Assembly: GCA_963731125.1 (NCBI GenBank)
Contig: CAVSVP010000007.1
Location: 496,001-560,000 of the forward strand
Origin: CAVSVP01 sp963731125
Lineage (GTDB): Bacteria > Pseudomonadota > Gammaproteobacteria > Competibacterales > Competibacteraceae
Direction: 5' to 3'
DNA length: 64,000 nucleotides
The notes under the pieces were generated by a model. That model had not been told where the DNA came from, did no database searches, and saw only the letters and a list, made by a program, of their open reading frames with translations. Positions 25,372 to 35,067 of the stretch are shown piece after piece. A program made the position numbers and the translations under genes. Positions within the stretch are counted from its first letter, which is position 1, and each line of letters starts with the position of its first letter.

Positions 25372-26360
25372 AGCAGTCCTCCTATTTCCCGGCGCTGACC
25401 GATGGGTACGCTGCGGGGCGGCAACTCTCCCCAGTCGCCAGCGGCGTCTTGAGGTACAGAGTGACGCCCCGCGGGCGGTGAGGGCGAGGCCTGTGGTGAG
25501 GGCGGCGGTGTGGTTTTACGACGGTGATGCAATGCCAGTTCCGCTACAGCGTAGACATCATCTTCTAAAATAGACTCCCGTTGCTGCCATGCGGCATGGG
25601 CGCGCGCGGCTCGTAGCATGACCAGATCGGCGCGTACTCCTTCCACATTGGCGGCATGACACAATTCCGCCACCAGCCGGTGAACCTTCTCCGTCAGCGG
25701 GATGTATGCCAGGCATTCTCGAGCTTGCCGACTGCGCTTGAGCAAGGCCTGTTGTTGTTGCCGGTACATCTGACAGAACGCCTCTGGATCGCTGTCAAAC
25801 GCTAGACGCCGTTTCACAATTTCAACACGCTGTTCAGGCTGAAAGTCGTTGCTAAGGAATACAGCGAAACCGAAGCGGTCTAATAATTGCGGCCGTAATT
25901 CACCTTCATCCGGATTCATGGTGCCAATCAGTACAAAACGGGCCGGGTGTTGGTGCGAAATGCCGTCTCTTTCCACCAGGTTAATACCGGATACCGACAC
26001 ATCCAACAGGAGATCCACCAGGTGATCCGGCAGTAGGTTGACCTCATCCACGTAGAGTACTCCCTGGTGAGCCGCTTGCAATAGGCCTGGTGCAAATTCC
26101 ACCTTGGCATCATTGAGCACCTTTTCCAAATTAAGGCTGCCTAGCAGGCGTTCTTCCGTGGCGCCTAGAGGAAGGGTGATAAAACGACCTTCCAGCACCA
26201 GGTCAGCCAGGGCGCGCGCGCTGGTCGATTTGGCCATGCCGCGAGGGCCTTGAATGAGGATACCGCCAATTCGAGGATCGATGGCGGTAAGCAGCAAAGC
26301 TAATTTCATCAGCTCGTGACCGACGATAGCGCTAAAGGGATAAGAGATCAGTGTTTTCAT
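25356..26360 (-). CDS. chlI: ChlI-like AAA+ cobaltochelatase subunit
   Basis: 334 residues if translation stops at the TAG at 25356. Motifs: Walker A LIQGPRGMAKSTSARAL, Walker B GVLYVDEVNLLPDHLVD, ARFVLIGTMNPDEGELRPQL, LLDRFGF and the sensor-2 helix region ending LVMLRAARAHAAW. A Pro-rich linker (TTPPPSPQASPSPPAGR) leads into the A9 run. In many proteobacteria such an I subunit, alone or fused to D, serves CobN rather than magnesium chelation; cobN is 16 kb away here and no photosynthesis genes are seen. The region upstream is AT-rich. Confidence 0.9.
   Translation of the reverse strand: MKTLISYPFSAIVGHELMKLALLLTAIDPRIGGILIQGPRGMAKSTSARALADLVLEGRFITLPLGATEERLLGSLNLEKVLNDAKVEFAPGLLQAAHQGVLYVDEVNLLPDHLVDLLLDVSVSGINLVERDGISHQHPARFVLIGTMNPDEGELRPQLLDRFGFAVFLSNDFQPEQRVEIVKRRLAFDSDPEAFCQMYRQQQQALLKRSRQARECLAYIPLTEKVHRLVAELCHAANVEGVRADLVMLRAARAHAAWQQRESILEDDVYAVAELALHHRRKTTPPPSPQASPSPPAGRHSVPQDAAGDWGELPPRSVPIGQRREIGGLLKKKR
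25362..25383 (-). promoter_or_regulatory. Candidate -1 programmed frameshift site in chlI/chlD
   Basis: On the minus strand the order is AGGAGG (25383-25378), six bases, then nine A and a G (25371-25362). The heptamer A AAA AAG is in the correct phase of the chlI frame and is nine bases after the Shine-Dalgarno-like AGGAGG. This is the arrangement used by the dnaX frameshift site. The -1 frame continues into the VWA domain, and the zero frame ends two codons later at TAG. Confidence 0.75.
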
Positions 26361-26645
26361 AGCGGTGCAGTGATGGCTTTAGATTTGTGCGGGCAGGGAA
26401 TTGATTATTAAAAATTAGTTATATTGCAAACTGCATTAATCAAGTATTTATAACGACTTTAAAAATAAATTTTTTACATTTTTTAACATTATTCTTTCAC
26501 ATTTATTGAAAAAAATTAACTATTTTTTACATCCTTAAATTTACAACAGTTAACAACTATTCGATTTTTTTTAGTCGCTTTTATTGATAAGATTCGAGGC
26601 AATGGAGTGTATAACGGAATTTTTCTCAAAGGCAAGGATGTTTAC
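26361..26645. other. AT-rich divergent intergenic region
   Basis: 285 bases, strongly AT-rich with long A and T runs between divergent chlI (-) and the signalling genes (+). Must contain both promoters. No protein-binding motif was recognised. Confidence 0.4.
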
Positions 26646-26990
26646 ATGAATTATAAGACCACATGTTCAGTAACGGCAATTGGCTTTTCCAAGCGTGATA
26701 GTAACTTATTAAAATGCATATTTAGCCTCGCTAATCACCCCAAACGTTCGTATGAATTAAGCAACGGCAGTCTATATGACTTGGCGGATATTGCATTAGT
26801 CAATATAGATGATGCCTATGGAATAGCTGCATGGGATGCCTTTCAAAAAATCAAGCCTGATATTCCAGTCGTTATGGTTGCCAGAAAAGTACTGCCTGAT
26901 TGGCACTGTTACTTGGCGAAATATCCTTTTGTAGCTAATCGTCTATTAAATGTACTCAATAAAGTTAACTTAAAAGTCAACAATCAATAA
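26646..26990 (+). CDS. Small receiver-like protein, paralogue of the next gene's N-terminus
   Basis: 114 residues from ATG 26646. A GTG at 26607 in frame is possible, but the paralogue at 27041 starts at the same point (MNYKTTCSVTAIGFSKRD against MNSKKAFTVFSIGFSKYD). The alternating pattern DIALVNIDDAYGIAAWDAF, KPDIPVVMVARKVLPD and the C-terminal helix VANRLLNVLNKVN suggest a receiver-like alpha/beta fold without the usual acidic pocket. AT-rich. It lies about 50 bases before the larger paralogue and is probably cotranscribed. Function unknown. Confidence 0.65.
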   Translation: MNYKTTCSVTAIGFSKRDSNLLKCIFSLANHPKRSYELSNGSLYDLADIALVNIDDAYGIAAWDAFQKIKPDIPVVMVARKVLPDWHCYLAKYPFVANRLLNVLNKVNLKVNNQ

Positions 26991-27040
26991 GTTAAATATT
27001 ATCGAAAGAAAGGGATTTTTTTAATTAGGGATTTAGTGTG

Positions 27041-28408
27041 ATGAACAGTAAAAAAGCATTTACGGTATTTAGCATTGGTTTCTCAAAGTATGACCAAAAT
27101 GTATTGAAAAGCATTTTCTGGTTGTCCAGAAGCCGATTATACTCTTATAACTCAACTTCAGAACTCAATCCTTCCGTTCATATTGTTATCGTTGATCTGG
27201 ATAATCCGGATGCGGTTGCGCAATGGTCTTCCTTCCGCGATAACAAACCCGATCTTCCCACCATACTGGTAGCCAAAGTCAGGCCTCTTCATCAGCAATA
27301 CTTCTATGTACAAAGGCCTTTTAGTGCGATGGGGTTGCTAAGCGTGCTTGATGAAGCCGCAAGTCAGCTTTTCCAAGCCGCCTCAAGCTCAGATCCTGGT
27401 CGGCAATCCGGTGGGGAAAAGCCGCAGGAAAGAGTATCCGGCATGGTTTCGCCTAGCGTGGGAGAAAAGCAAACAAAACCGGGGCAACATTACAAGGCGC
27501 TGGTGGTGGATGAAAACGCCGCAGTTAGAAAAACGCTTCAAAAAAGTTTAGCAGCACTTGGTATGCAAGTGGATTTTGCCCAGTCTGCTAAAGAAACATT
27601 TGCCTATCTGACGCTCGATTGTATTAAGCAGTCTCCCTATGATCTTATTTTTATCAATGCCTCGCTACCCGATAAAAGTGGTTATCAAGTCTGCAAAAGA
27701 ATCAAACGTGATAAGGTGCATCGACAGACGCCTGTTATCCTGCTCAATAAAGAGACTTCTCTGGCAAACTGGATTAAGGGGAAATTGGCGGGTTGTAATA
27801 CTCAACTGCGTATACCAGTCACTCATCAAACCCTGTTAGCAACCATGACTCAGTATCTGCCGATTGATGATATCTTGCGCAATAACTTGCATGACATGTC
27901 GCAGCTTAGGCAGGAGAAACAAAAGCGGCGGAGCGAAGAGTTAAGCCAATATCCCTCAGTCGAAAATACGTTGCACGGGAAAAAAAGCAATATATCGATA
28001 CTTAAGCAAAACAACCAACGGTGGGCAAGAGAGAAATGGTATTTGGAAGGCATTGTGGATGAAGGCAAGACCTGGATTATTGATCTACAAACGCTGCCTT
28101 TTGTGGTGGGCCGAGACAAGAGCTGCCAGCTCCGTCTGAATTCTCCAGAAATTTCCCGCCGTCACGCCGAGCTTTTCGAGAAAAACGGTGCGCTTTGGGT
28201 AAGAGAGTATGGCAGTACCAATGGTACTTTCGTGAACCATGAGCGCCTAACCGGAGACAGGGTACTCCATGACGGTGAAGTGATTCGTTTCGGCTCTTTG
28301 GCATTTCGGATTGGTTGTAAGCCTGCCGAACTGCCGGTGAGTGCAATGGATGCTGAGCCCCGGACGCAACTGTTAAGTGAGGCAATGGCGCATAGTTTGG
28401 TAAGTTGA
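27041..28408 (+). CDS. Signalling protein: receiver-like domain, degenerate receiver, FHA
   Basis: 455 residues from ATG 27041. Domain 1 (1-100) is paralogous to the protein at 26646. Domain 2 (about 150-275) is a receiver: KALVVDENAAVRKTLQK keeps an acidic pocket, but the phospho-acceptor position reads LIFINASLPDKSGYQ with Asn for Asp, the Thr of strand 4 is Asn (VILLNKE) and the conserved Lys before Pro is Arg-Ile (LRIPVTH), so phosphorylation is unlikely. Domain 3 (about 345-435) is an intact FHA domain: FVVGRDKSCQLRL, ISRRHAELF, YGSTNGTFVNHERL. FHA domains bind phosphothreonine, so the protein may join a Ser/Thr kinase pathway. No kinase is nearby. Confidence 0.85.
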   Translation: MNSKKAFTVFSIGFSKYDQNVLKSIFWLSRSRLYSYNSTSELNPSVHIVIVDLDNPDAVAQWSSFRDNKPDLPTILVAKVRPLHQQYFYVQRPFSAMGLLSVLDEAASQLFQAASSSDPGRQSGGEKPQERVSGMVSPSVGEKQTKPGQHYKALVVDENAAVRKTLQKSLAALGMQVDFAQSAKETFAYLTLDCIKQSPYDLIFINASLPDKSGYQVCKRIKRDKVHRQTPVILLNKETSLANWIKGKLAGCNTQLRIPVTHQTLLATMTQYLPIDDILRNNLHDMSQLRQEKQKRRSEELSQYPSVENTLHGKKSNISILKQNNQRWAREKWYLEGIVDEGKTWIIDLQTLPFVVGRDKSCQLRLNSPEISRRHAELFEKNGALWVREYGSTNGTFVNHERLTGDRVLHDGEVIRFGSLAFRIGCKPAELPVSAMDAEPRTQLLSEAMAHSLVS

Positions 28409-29614
28409 AAGCTATCGTTCCTAAAACCATGGCAATTTATTCCCATAGACGTTAGCCGAACAGTGTTGCGAACGATTCACATGCTGGACTTTCACCGACA
28501 AGTACCAAACGGGGCTCAACAGGACTTTCCCAAACTGGCGACCGTCGTGAAGAATCTGCGTTAGCAGGCCGGTACTATGCTGCAAGCGGCGCTTGCAGCG
28601 GTTTCACAACGCCTTGCCAGAACGACCAGACAGGCTTCGTCAAGCAGAGCAGATGGCTCGGTTATTAACCACAGACAACGGCAGGTTCGTTGTCCGATTC
28701 CAGGGGCATTCTCAAACCACCTGCTATGCAGGTAATACAGAGTTTTCTGTTTAAATGCGCCTACTGGTTCAGACTGGTGAACAATCTCGAATGAAATAAT
28801 AAGATGCGGTTGTCAACCGCAAAAGACGTCCACAGCCAGATCATCATCACATTCAACTGCTGGAGTTTGGAAATAGAGAGGGTAATTCGAGATTGAGTTA
28901 TGGTTTTCCAGCTTCCTGTTAGAGAAAATCAGTAGATTTCATAAGCCGATATGCACTAACATATTTCCAGCTTTTGGTTATTCAGCCTGTGAGCTTGCTG
29001 CCCCTGCAGCTACGTTTGTGTGAACAAATGTTTCATGATGGTTGTCATTAAGAAGATATCGGCTTATCGAACCATCTGGAATTAATGAGCAGATTTGAGC
29101 TGCCGGTATAGGAAGGCTACCTACAGGTATTGATCGAGGTCAGGGATATGGTGCTAATGCTGGGAAATGGATTTACCAGACTGGACCGTGCAGAGCGCAA
29201 GACATTTCTGGGCAGCAGTAGCAAACACAGAGGTGACTGTTACGTTCGCCGATCCCTCAACGGTAATAACGAATTAATTCGACCAGTTATATACCTCGTA
29301 GATAAGCCTCTATCGACTAGGATTCTCCAAAAGTTTTGTCTTAAACTTCAAGAAAGGGAAGTCACTGTTTATGCTCGGTCTAACGCTTCGTAAGGAATTC
29401 CAAGGCAGGCGTCTCAAGGGAACAGCGATTGAGCTGGCGAATGAGAAAAATACAGGCGCTACTCAAGTCCCTGCCTCTCAATTTCTGGAAATCACCTATC
29501 CATCCATCGATTTGCTCAAGGCCATCGAAACTGTTGGCCCGAGCCAGGCTACCCAAGTTCGACATTCGATTTTATAAGTCTCTGATTTGACTTGAAACCG
29601 TCAAAAAAATGCCA
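28409..29614. other. 1.2-kb region without a recognised gene
   Basis: Frames of 60-90 codons occur (for example 29130-29393 and 29371-29577 on the plus strand), but none matches a family I know. The DNA looks like decayed coding sequence. A 12-bp inverted repeat is at 28941 and 29056. Any missing 5' genes of the defence operon would have lain here or been lost. Confidence 0.4.
28941..29067. repeat. Short inverted repeat pair, possible MITE
   Basis: ATAAGCCGATAT (28941-28952) and its reverse complement ATATCGGCTTAT (29056-29067), about 103 bases apart, with TTC partly conserved outside. No clear target duplication, so the call is weak. Confidence 0.4.
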
Positions 29615-31342
29615 CTACAAGGTCGATTCGATACGTGCGCGGGTCGGCATCTCCACGTCAATGGCGTTAAATAGCTGGCGCAGCGGCGGCGCGATCTGCC
29701 CGAGGTTGCTGATACCCTGTCCGGTGACCAGCCGGACGGTGTGGTACTGCACGGCCTCCAGGCGCTCTAGTACGGTGGCGGGCGACACATCCAGCGCGCG
29801 GGTTCGTAACCGTTGGCGTAACAGCCGCTGGATCACCAGCGCGAGAAAGCAAATCAGGGTATGGGCGCGAATCCGATCGGCGCGGCGGTGATGAACGGGG
29901 GCGATCTCGAGCTGACTTTTGAGCACGCGAAAGCCACGTTCAATATCCGCCAGCGCCTTGTAGCGAGCGATCACCTCAGCGGCGTCCCACGCGGGGACAT
30001 TCGTGACGACAATGAGCTTGCCATCGAGCGCCAAGACCCGTTGGAACGCCGGCACATCCCACCACCAGTTGAATAAGGGGCTCTCCAGATCGAGCCGCAG
30101 CAGTCGACTAGCTCCGACCTCGCTAATCGCTTGCGCCAGTTGCACGCGCGCGCCGTGGTCGCTGAGCCGATGCCCACGTCCCGGCTTACCCGCCTCTTGG
30201 GCGTTGAGTTTGCGCTCCAGCGCGCGCGCCTGTTTGATCACCGGGTTCAGGCGCCGCGCCCGCTGCCGGCGGGTCTGGCGCAGCCGGATGGGGTCATGCG
30301 CCACGATCAAGCGGCGATCGCCATCGATCGGGATCGCGGCAAAGACTTCTTGCCCCGTCGTGCGGCTCTGGGCGTGCAACTCGGCATGGCGATCCACCAC
30401 CGGCTGGACCAACTCCCCATAGCAGCGCGCGGCCACCGCCACGATATATTCCACCGCGCGCCCGTTCGCCAGCCGCAGCCCCTCCAACACGTCAAGATTA
30501 GCTAACGAGAGCATCCCCCGATCGGCGACGATAATCAGCCGGCGCAGCGCAAAGCGTTTGAGGAGTCGCTCGACGATGCCCCGCACCGTCCCGGTCTCGG
30601 CCACATTGCCGACGAACACTTCGTGATGAATCGGCAACCCGGCGGCCGTTTGCACCACCCCCACGGCGTATTGGCGTGCGACACCGTTGACGTCTTTGGA
30701 ATGACCATACACCCGCAGGTCGTCGTCCCGTTCGCTGGTGCCATGAATGTGCACCGTGGTGATATCGTAGAAGACGACTTCCAGCTCCGTCGCGGCGGCA
30801 AAACACCGCTGCAAGTGCTGCTCGATCTCGTCTTTTAACGGTAACAGCGCATCCATCGCCCGCAGCAGTTGCTGATGGGTGATTCGCTCGCTACCCGGCC
30901 AGTACACCCGCTCCAACCAGCGCAACACCCCGAGTTTGGCACAGGGATCACACAGCCGGTTGGCCACCAATACCCGCACCAGCCGCTCCACCTTGACCCG
31001 ATAGCCCCGACCGTTCAGCCGGCTCTGCAACCACGCCCCCAGCCCCAGTTGCTGCCAGAGCTGACATACCACCCAGAGCGCCCCCACGCTGCGCGCCGGT
31101 TCAAACTGCGTATTCTCGTCGGTGACGCCGGGGGCAAGTTCGTCAAGACCGCCGCGACCGCTGACCTTCAGCAGCCCGTCGATGAGCCCCTTCAGACTAT
31201 CGTCTTCCAGCAGGCGGTCCAGGCGCCCTAAACTGGCAATATGGCGCTGACGCACCTGACCGGTGTCGGCATCGCGGTAGCTTTCCGCAATCTGCAGGTA
31301 CTGGCGGCGACCGTTGCTGGTGGTGCGTAAATACATGCACAC
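29615..31342 (-). CDS. IS1634-family transposase
   Basis: 575 residues. N-terminal MYLRTTSNGRRQYLQIAESY and RHIASLGRLDRLLED are typical of IS1634. DDE sites: VVFYDITTVHIHG, LIIVADRGMLSLANL and ADIERGFRVLKSQLEIAPVH. The frame is intact. The 12-bp sequence TGCCACTACAAG lies at both edges (29610-29621 and 31392-31403), but in direct rather than inverted orientation, so the element ends are not settled. It sits directly upstream of the truncated DUF499 gene. Confidence 0.88.
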   Translation of the reverse strand: MCMYLRTTSNGRRQYLQIAESYRDADTGQVRQRHIASLGRLDRLLEDDSLKGLIDGLLKVSGRGGLDELAPGVTDENTQFEPARSVGALWVVCQLWQQLGLGAWLQSRLNGRGYRVKVERLVRVLVANRLCDPCAKLGVLRWLERVYWPGSERITHQQLLRAMDALLPLKDEIEQHLQRCFAAATELEVVFYDITTVHIHGTSERDDDLRVYGHSKDVNGVARQYAVGVVQTAAGLPIHHEVFVGNVAETGTVRGIVERLLKRFALRRLIIVADRGMLSLANLDVLEGLRLANGRAVEYIVAVAARCYGELVQPVVDRHAELHAQSRTTGQEVFAAIPIDGDRRLIVAHDPIRLRQTRRQRARRLNPVIKQARALERKLNAQEAGKPGRGHRLSDHGARVQLAQAISEVGASRLLRLDLESPLFNWWWDVPAFQRVLALDGKLIVVTNVPAWDAAEVIARYKALADIERGFRVLKSQLEIAPVHHRRADRIRAHTLICFLALVIQRLLRQRLRTRALDVSPATVLERLEAVQYHTVRLVTGQGISNLGQIAPPLRQLFNAIDVEMPTRARIESTL

Positions 31343-31464
31343 ACAATAAACCTTGAAAAAGCAAATGTAAAGCCACTTTTAAGGAAAAGTGTGCCACTAC
31401 AAGATTGCAACGCGGAAAGCAGTGTAATTTACTGAATTGATAAACAATTCCGACTTTATCTTAG

Positions 31465-34068
31465 CTGCTAGACCCGCGTCAATGTCGAACTTGGGAGGCT
31501 AGGCCGCTGGTCCTAATTGGCGAACGCGGCCAGGGTAAATCGCATCTCCTCGCGGCGCTCTATCATGCCCTCACGGATGCGACGGCCACCAAGGTCTGGC
31601 TCGATACCTGGGCAAACCGTCTTGGTAATCCGAAGATCGCCGACCTGCCTCTGCGGAGTAGTATGAAGGTGATCAGCGAAAGCCTGCACCGGCAACGGTA
31701 TAAATCTCTCTGGGACCTGCTGTTCGACCGTCATCCTCATGGCGAGTTTATCCGAGGCAAATGGGAGGGTCTCGGCGAAAAGAAGACAGATGTCCCGCCG
31801 GATTCCCTGATCCTTGAGCTATTAAAGAAACAGCCTACGGCCCTGCTCCTGGACGAGTTTCAGACCTGGTTCGACGGACTTACTGATACCAAGCAGTATC
31901 GATCGAAGACCTGGGCATTTAATTTCATCCAAATCCTGTCGGAGATTGCCAAGGAATGCCCCGAATTGCTGGTCCTTGTGGTATCCGTCCGCAACGGAAC
32001 CACCGATGCCTACCAGCAGATACACCGAGTAAATCCGATCCGGATCGATTTCAAAGGACCACAGACGGAACGGGATCGACGGCGCCTGCTGCTGCATCGC
32101 CTGTTCGAGAACCGTATTCATGTGCCCGCCGGCGATATCGAAAAGCTTATCGGCATCCACCTTGCGGAATATTTCCGCTTGGCGGAGATCCCAGCGGCCG
32201 AGCAAGACCAAAAGCGGCGGGACTTTTTAGAAATCTGGCCGTTTGCGCCCCATCTCATGCAGCTCCTTGAGGACCAAGTCCTGGTCGCCACCGAGGCCCA
32301 GGAAACGCGTGACCTTATCCGAATCCTGGCGGACCTCTTCAAGAGTCGTGGTGAAGCCTCGCCTGTCCTCACAGCGGCGGATTTTCGTATCGATGACGAA
32401 TCCAGCGGCATCATTGCCCTGTTGGATTCGGTCGCTAACCAACATCATGCGACCCTGCGCGAGAAGGCACAGCGTAATCTGTCCTCTGTATTAGAAGCCG
32501 TCCACTTGCCGAGTGCGCCAGTGCCGCACCTGTCCGAGATCATCGGCGCGCTCTGGCTGCGCTCCTTGGCTGGGGGGAACATCGCCGGCGCGAACCCGCA
32601 CACCCTACATATCGACCTCACGCGCGATAAGCCCATTGACGACAATGCCTTTCAGGTGGAGCTGTCTACGATCGTAGACAATAGCTTCAACATCCATCAG
32701 GACGGCGACCGGCTAATCTTTCGCGAGGAGGAAAATCCCAACGCCAAGCTTATGGCCTTCGCCCGCAACGACCGGCTGTTTGCCGACGGTTCAGACTGCT
32801 GGCAGCTTGCCCGCGAGATTCGGTATGTGTTGGGTGGTGATGAAGAGGTGGCCAAGACCTTCCGCGTCATCGTCCTGCCGCAGGACTGGCTGAACGATCC
32901 CTGGGCGGGGCTTGAGGCATCCGAACACCCGGACCACTGGAATGACCGGTTGCCCATCCTTGTTCTTCCCGAGGACCTGGACAGGCTCGATAAGCGGCTG
33001 GGTCTTTGGCTCAAGGAGAAGGTGCAGCGCCGCCGCAATACGATCCGTTTTCTGCTGCCCAAAGGCGGTAGCACCAACGCCTACTTGGACCGCAACCTAA
33101 TCGTCCTTGCACGGGCCGTCCTTAAGGCCAAGGAATGGTGTGCCCAACATCCCGCATACGGCAGACTCCAAACCAAATACCAAAAAGAGCTTTGGGGTAT
33201 CATCAAGCAACGCTTCAACCGTTTTGCAGTATTGCGCACCTGGAATTTCACCGACCCGAGCTGCTGCACCTTTCATGTTGAACACCTGCAGGCGAGCGGT
33301 AACCAGATCCCGGAGGCCATTGAGGAGCGCCTGCGCAATGATATCTTTGTCCCGGAAGACTTCGAATACCTGATCATCGCGGCGGCCAAGAATAGTGATT
33401 CCATCGGCAAACTGCTGCGCGAGCTTCAGGAACCGCGCCCCAATGAGGAAGAGTGTATCCCCTGGTTGGGCGAAATTCTGATGAAGGAAAAGATCGTTCG
33501 CCTATGCGCTCGAGGTAAGATCGCCATTAATCTCCGGGGCATGGAGTATCTGCAAGTGAATCCCGGTGAGAGCGAGGAGGACGCTTGGCGGCGCATGCGC
33601 GGTAAGCTCGGCACTGGCAAGCATTTGGATGAAACCTATGTCCTGCTGCCCCAGGCAATATCGCAGACGAGTGGGGCAGGCAAGACTTTGGCAATAGCTG
33701 GAATCTCGTCTGTAGTTAACCCCCCAGCGCCTCCCCCAGTTTCTCCTTTCATTTACCCCGATCCAGTTGGCTTCCAGGGCAACAACGGCAAAGCACTTGG
33801 AGGTGCGACGTCGTCAACGGCGGCTGATACGTCGATGGGATCCCTTTTCGGGGGTGTTGCCGAGGCGCGTTTCGTCACCCACACCACCCTTCCTACCTCG
33901 GCCTTGAACCTGCTTGGCAAAGTCGAAGAATGGGGGGTCGGTCCTGCTACAGCACTACAAGAGATTACTATTAAGCTTAATGTCGCCACCGGTGCCCAGC
34001 TGCAGAAACTGCTGCGCCGCTTGCCTGACGGGTTGACCTATGAACTGCGCCTACACAAGGAAATGTGA
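31465..34068 (+). pseudogene. DUF499-family ATPase (BrxC/PglY-like), N-terminus missing
   Basis: The frame opens at 31465 after a TAG and reads RPLVLIGERGQGKSHLLAAL within 25 codons, a good Walker A. An in-frame ATG at 31663 lies after this P-loop, so the natural start must have been further upstream, where IS1634-family DNA now lies. ALLLDEFQTWFDGL is a Walker B, LVLVVSVRNGT the following strand. About 867 codons remain of a family normally near 1000. The C-terminal end (LQKLLRRLPDGLTYELRLHK) is intact and overlaps the next gene (TGATG). COG1483/DUF499 ATPases are the BrxC/PglY components of BREX systems. Whether a shortened protein is made is unknown. Confidence 0.75.
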
Positions 34069-35063
34069 TGTCTCTGTCCGTTCCCTTGCTGCGTACGCTC
34101 ACGGCCGGTGCGCCGGCTGATGCCTGGGCGGCGATTCTCGGGCACGCCTGGCAGATCTGCTCGCAACCCCTGAAACCTACCTCAGCGGCCGGCGAAGTAA
34201 CCCGCCGTGACCGCGAGATTGGAACACTTGACTTTTTTCTGACAACGGCAGGCTGGGATTTATGGCCCGCCTTTGAAACCAGCGTCGAGCGCACCTCTGA
34301 TGCTCTAGCAGAGTGGTGGCTGGCGCGGACGGGAGGGCGCGCGGTGTTTATCCTCGATGCCCTGTCGCTGCGGGAAGTACCTTGGCTCGTCCAGGGTGCG
34401 GCGGAACGCGGCTACACGATCCATAAGACCAAAGTGACGGCGGCAGAGCTACCCCCTAACACAACGCCCTTTGCAAAAGCCCTTGGCTTCGGCCAGCGTT
34501 CGGCGCTGGAAAATGACGGTGCTGATATGACCCATCGGCTGGCACCGGCCCGCACCGAGTGTGTGGGTCTGCCCTGGGAAGATTGCGCGAATCTGGTGAA
34601 AGCCGAACCTAACTGGGTGTTCTGGCATCACTGGCCCGACAATAAGGTGCATGATCTGGAGGTGCCAGGCCAGGGGTTAAACGCCCTGACCGCAGAGGCG
34701 GTATCCCAGCTAACCAGTCATGCCTTTTGGTTGTTTGTGGAACGCCTGGCAACGGGACGCCGCTTGGTGATCACCTCTGACCATGGTTATGCAGCAAGCG
34801 GTCTGTTTCCCTTGGCGCCCGATGACCAAGCCCAACATCTGAAAGAGCTTTTCAAGAGCGGGCGCTCGGCACCGGCAACGGATGACGAAGCTCCTTGGGT
34901 TCCCCCTATTGATCTGAATCTCACCTCCGCCTACGGTCAGCGCCGCTACGTTCTCGGGCGACGCAAATGGAAGAGCCAGGGCGGATATCCAACGCTGACC
35001 CATGGCGGCTTGTCCATTCTAGAGGTCGCCGTACCCTTTATCGAACTATCCCGAGCGGAGTAA
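34068..35063 (+). CDS. pglZ: PglZ-like alkaline-phosphatase-superfamily protein, short form
   Basis: 331 residues from ATG 34068, overlapping the DUF499 stop as TGATG; a GTG at 34065 is possible. Signatures of the PglZ domain: AVFILDALSLREVPWL (Asp and Ser at the metal/nucleophile site), VFWHHWPDNKVHDLE, RLVITSDHGYAASG and YPTLTHGGLSILEVAVPFI, which supply metal ligands in the superfamily. PglZ proteins are core BREX components, but most are 600-900 residues; here only the phosphatase domain and a short N-terminal part remain. Both ends join neighbours tightly (4-base gap to the methyltransferase), so the short form seems genuine rather than a deletion. Confidence 0.82.
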   Translation: MSLSVPLLRTLTAGAPADAWAAILGHAWQICSQPLKPTSAAGEVTRRDREIGTLDFFLTTAGWDLWPAFETSVERTSDALAEWWLARTGGRAVFILDALSLREVPWLVQGAAERGYTIHKTKVTAAELPPNTTPFAKALGFGQRSALENDGADMTHRLAPARTECVGLPWEDCANLVKAEPNWVFWHHWPDNKVHDLEVPGQGLNALTAEAVSQLTSHAFWLFVERLATGRRLVITSDHGYAASGLFPLAPDDQAQHLKELFKSGRSAPATDDEAPWVPPIDLNLTSAYGQRRYVLGRRKWKSQGGYPTLTHGGLSILEVAVPFIELSRAE

Positions 35064-35067
35064 GCAC

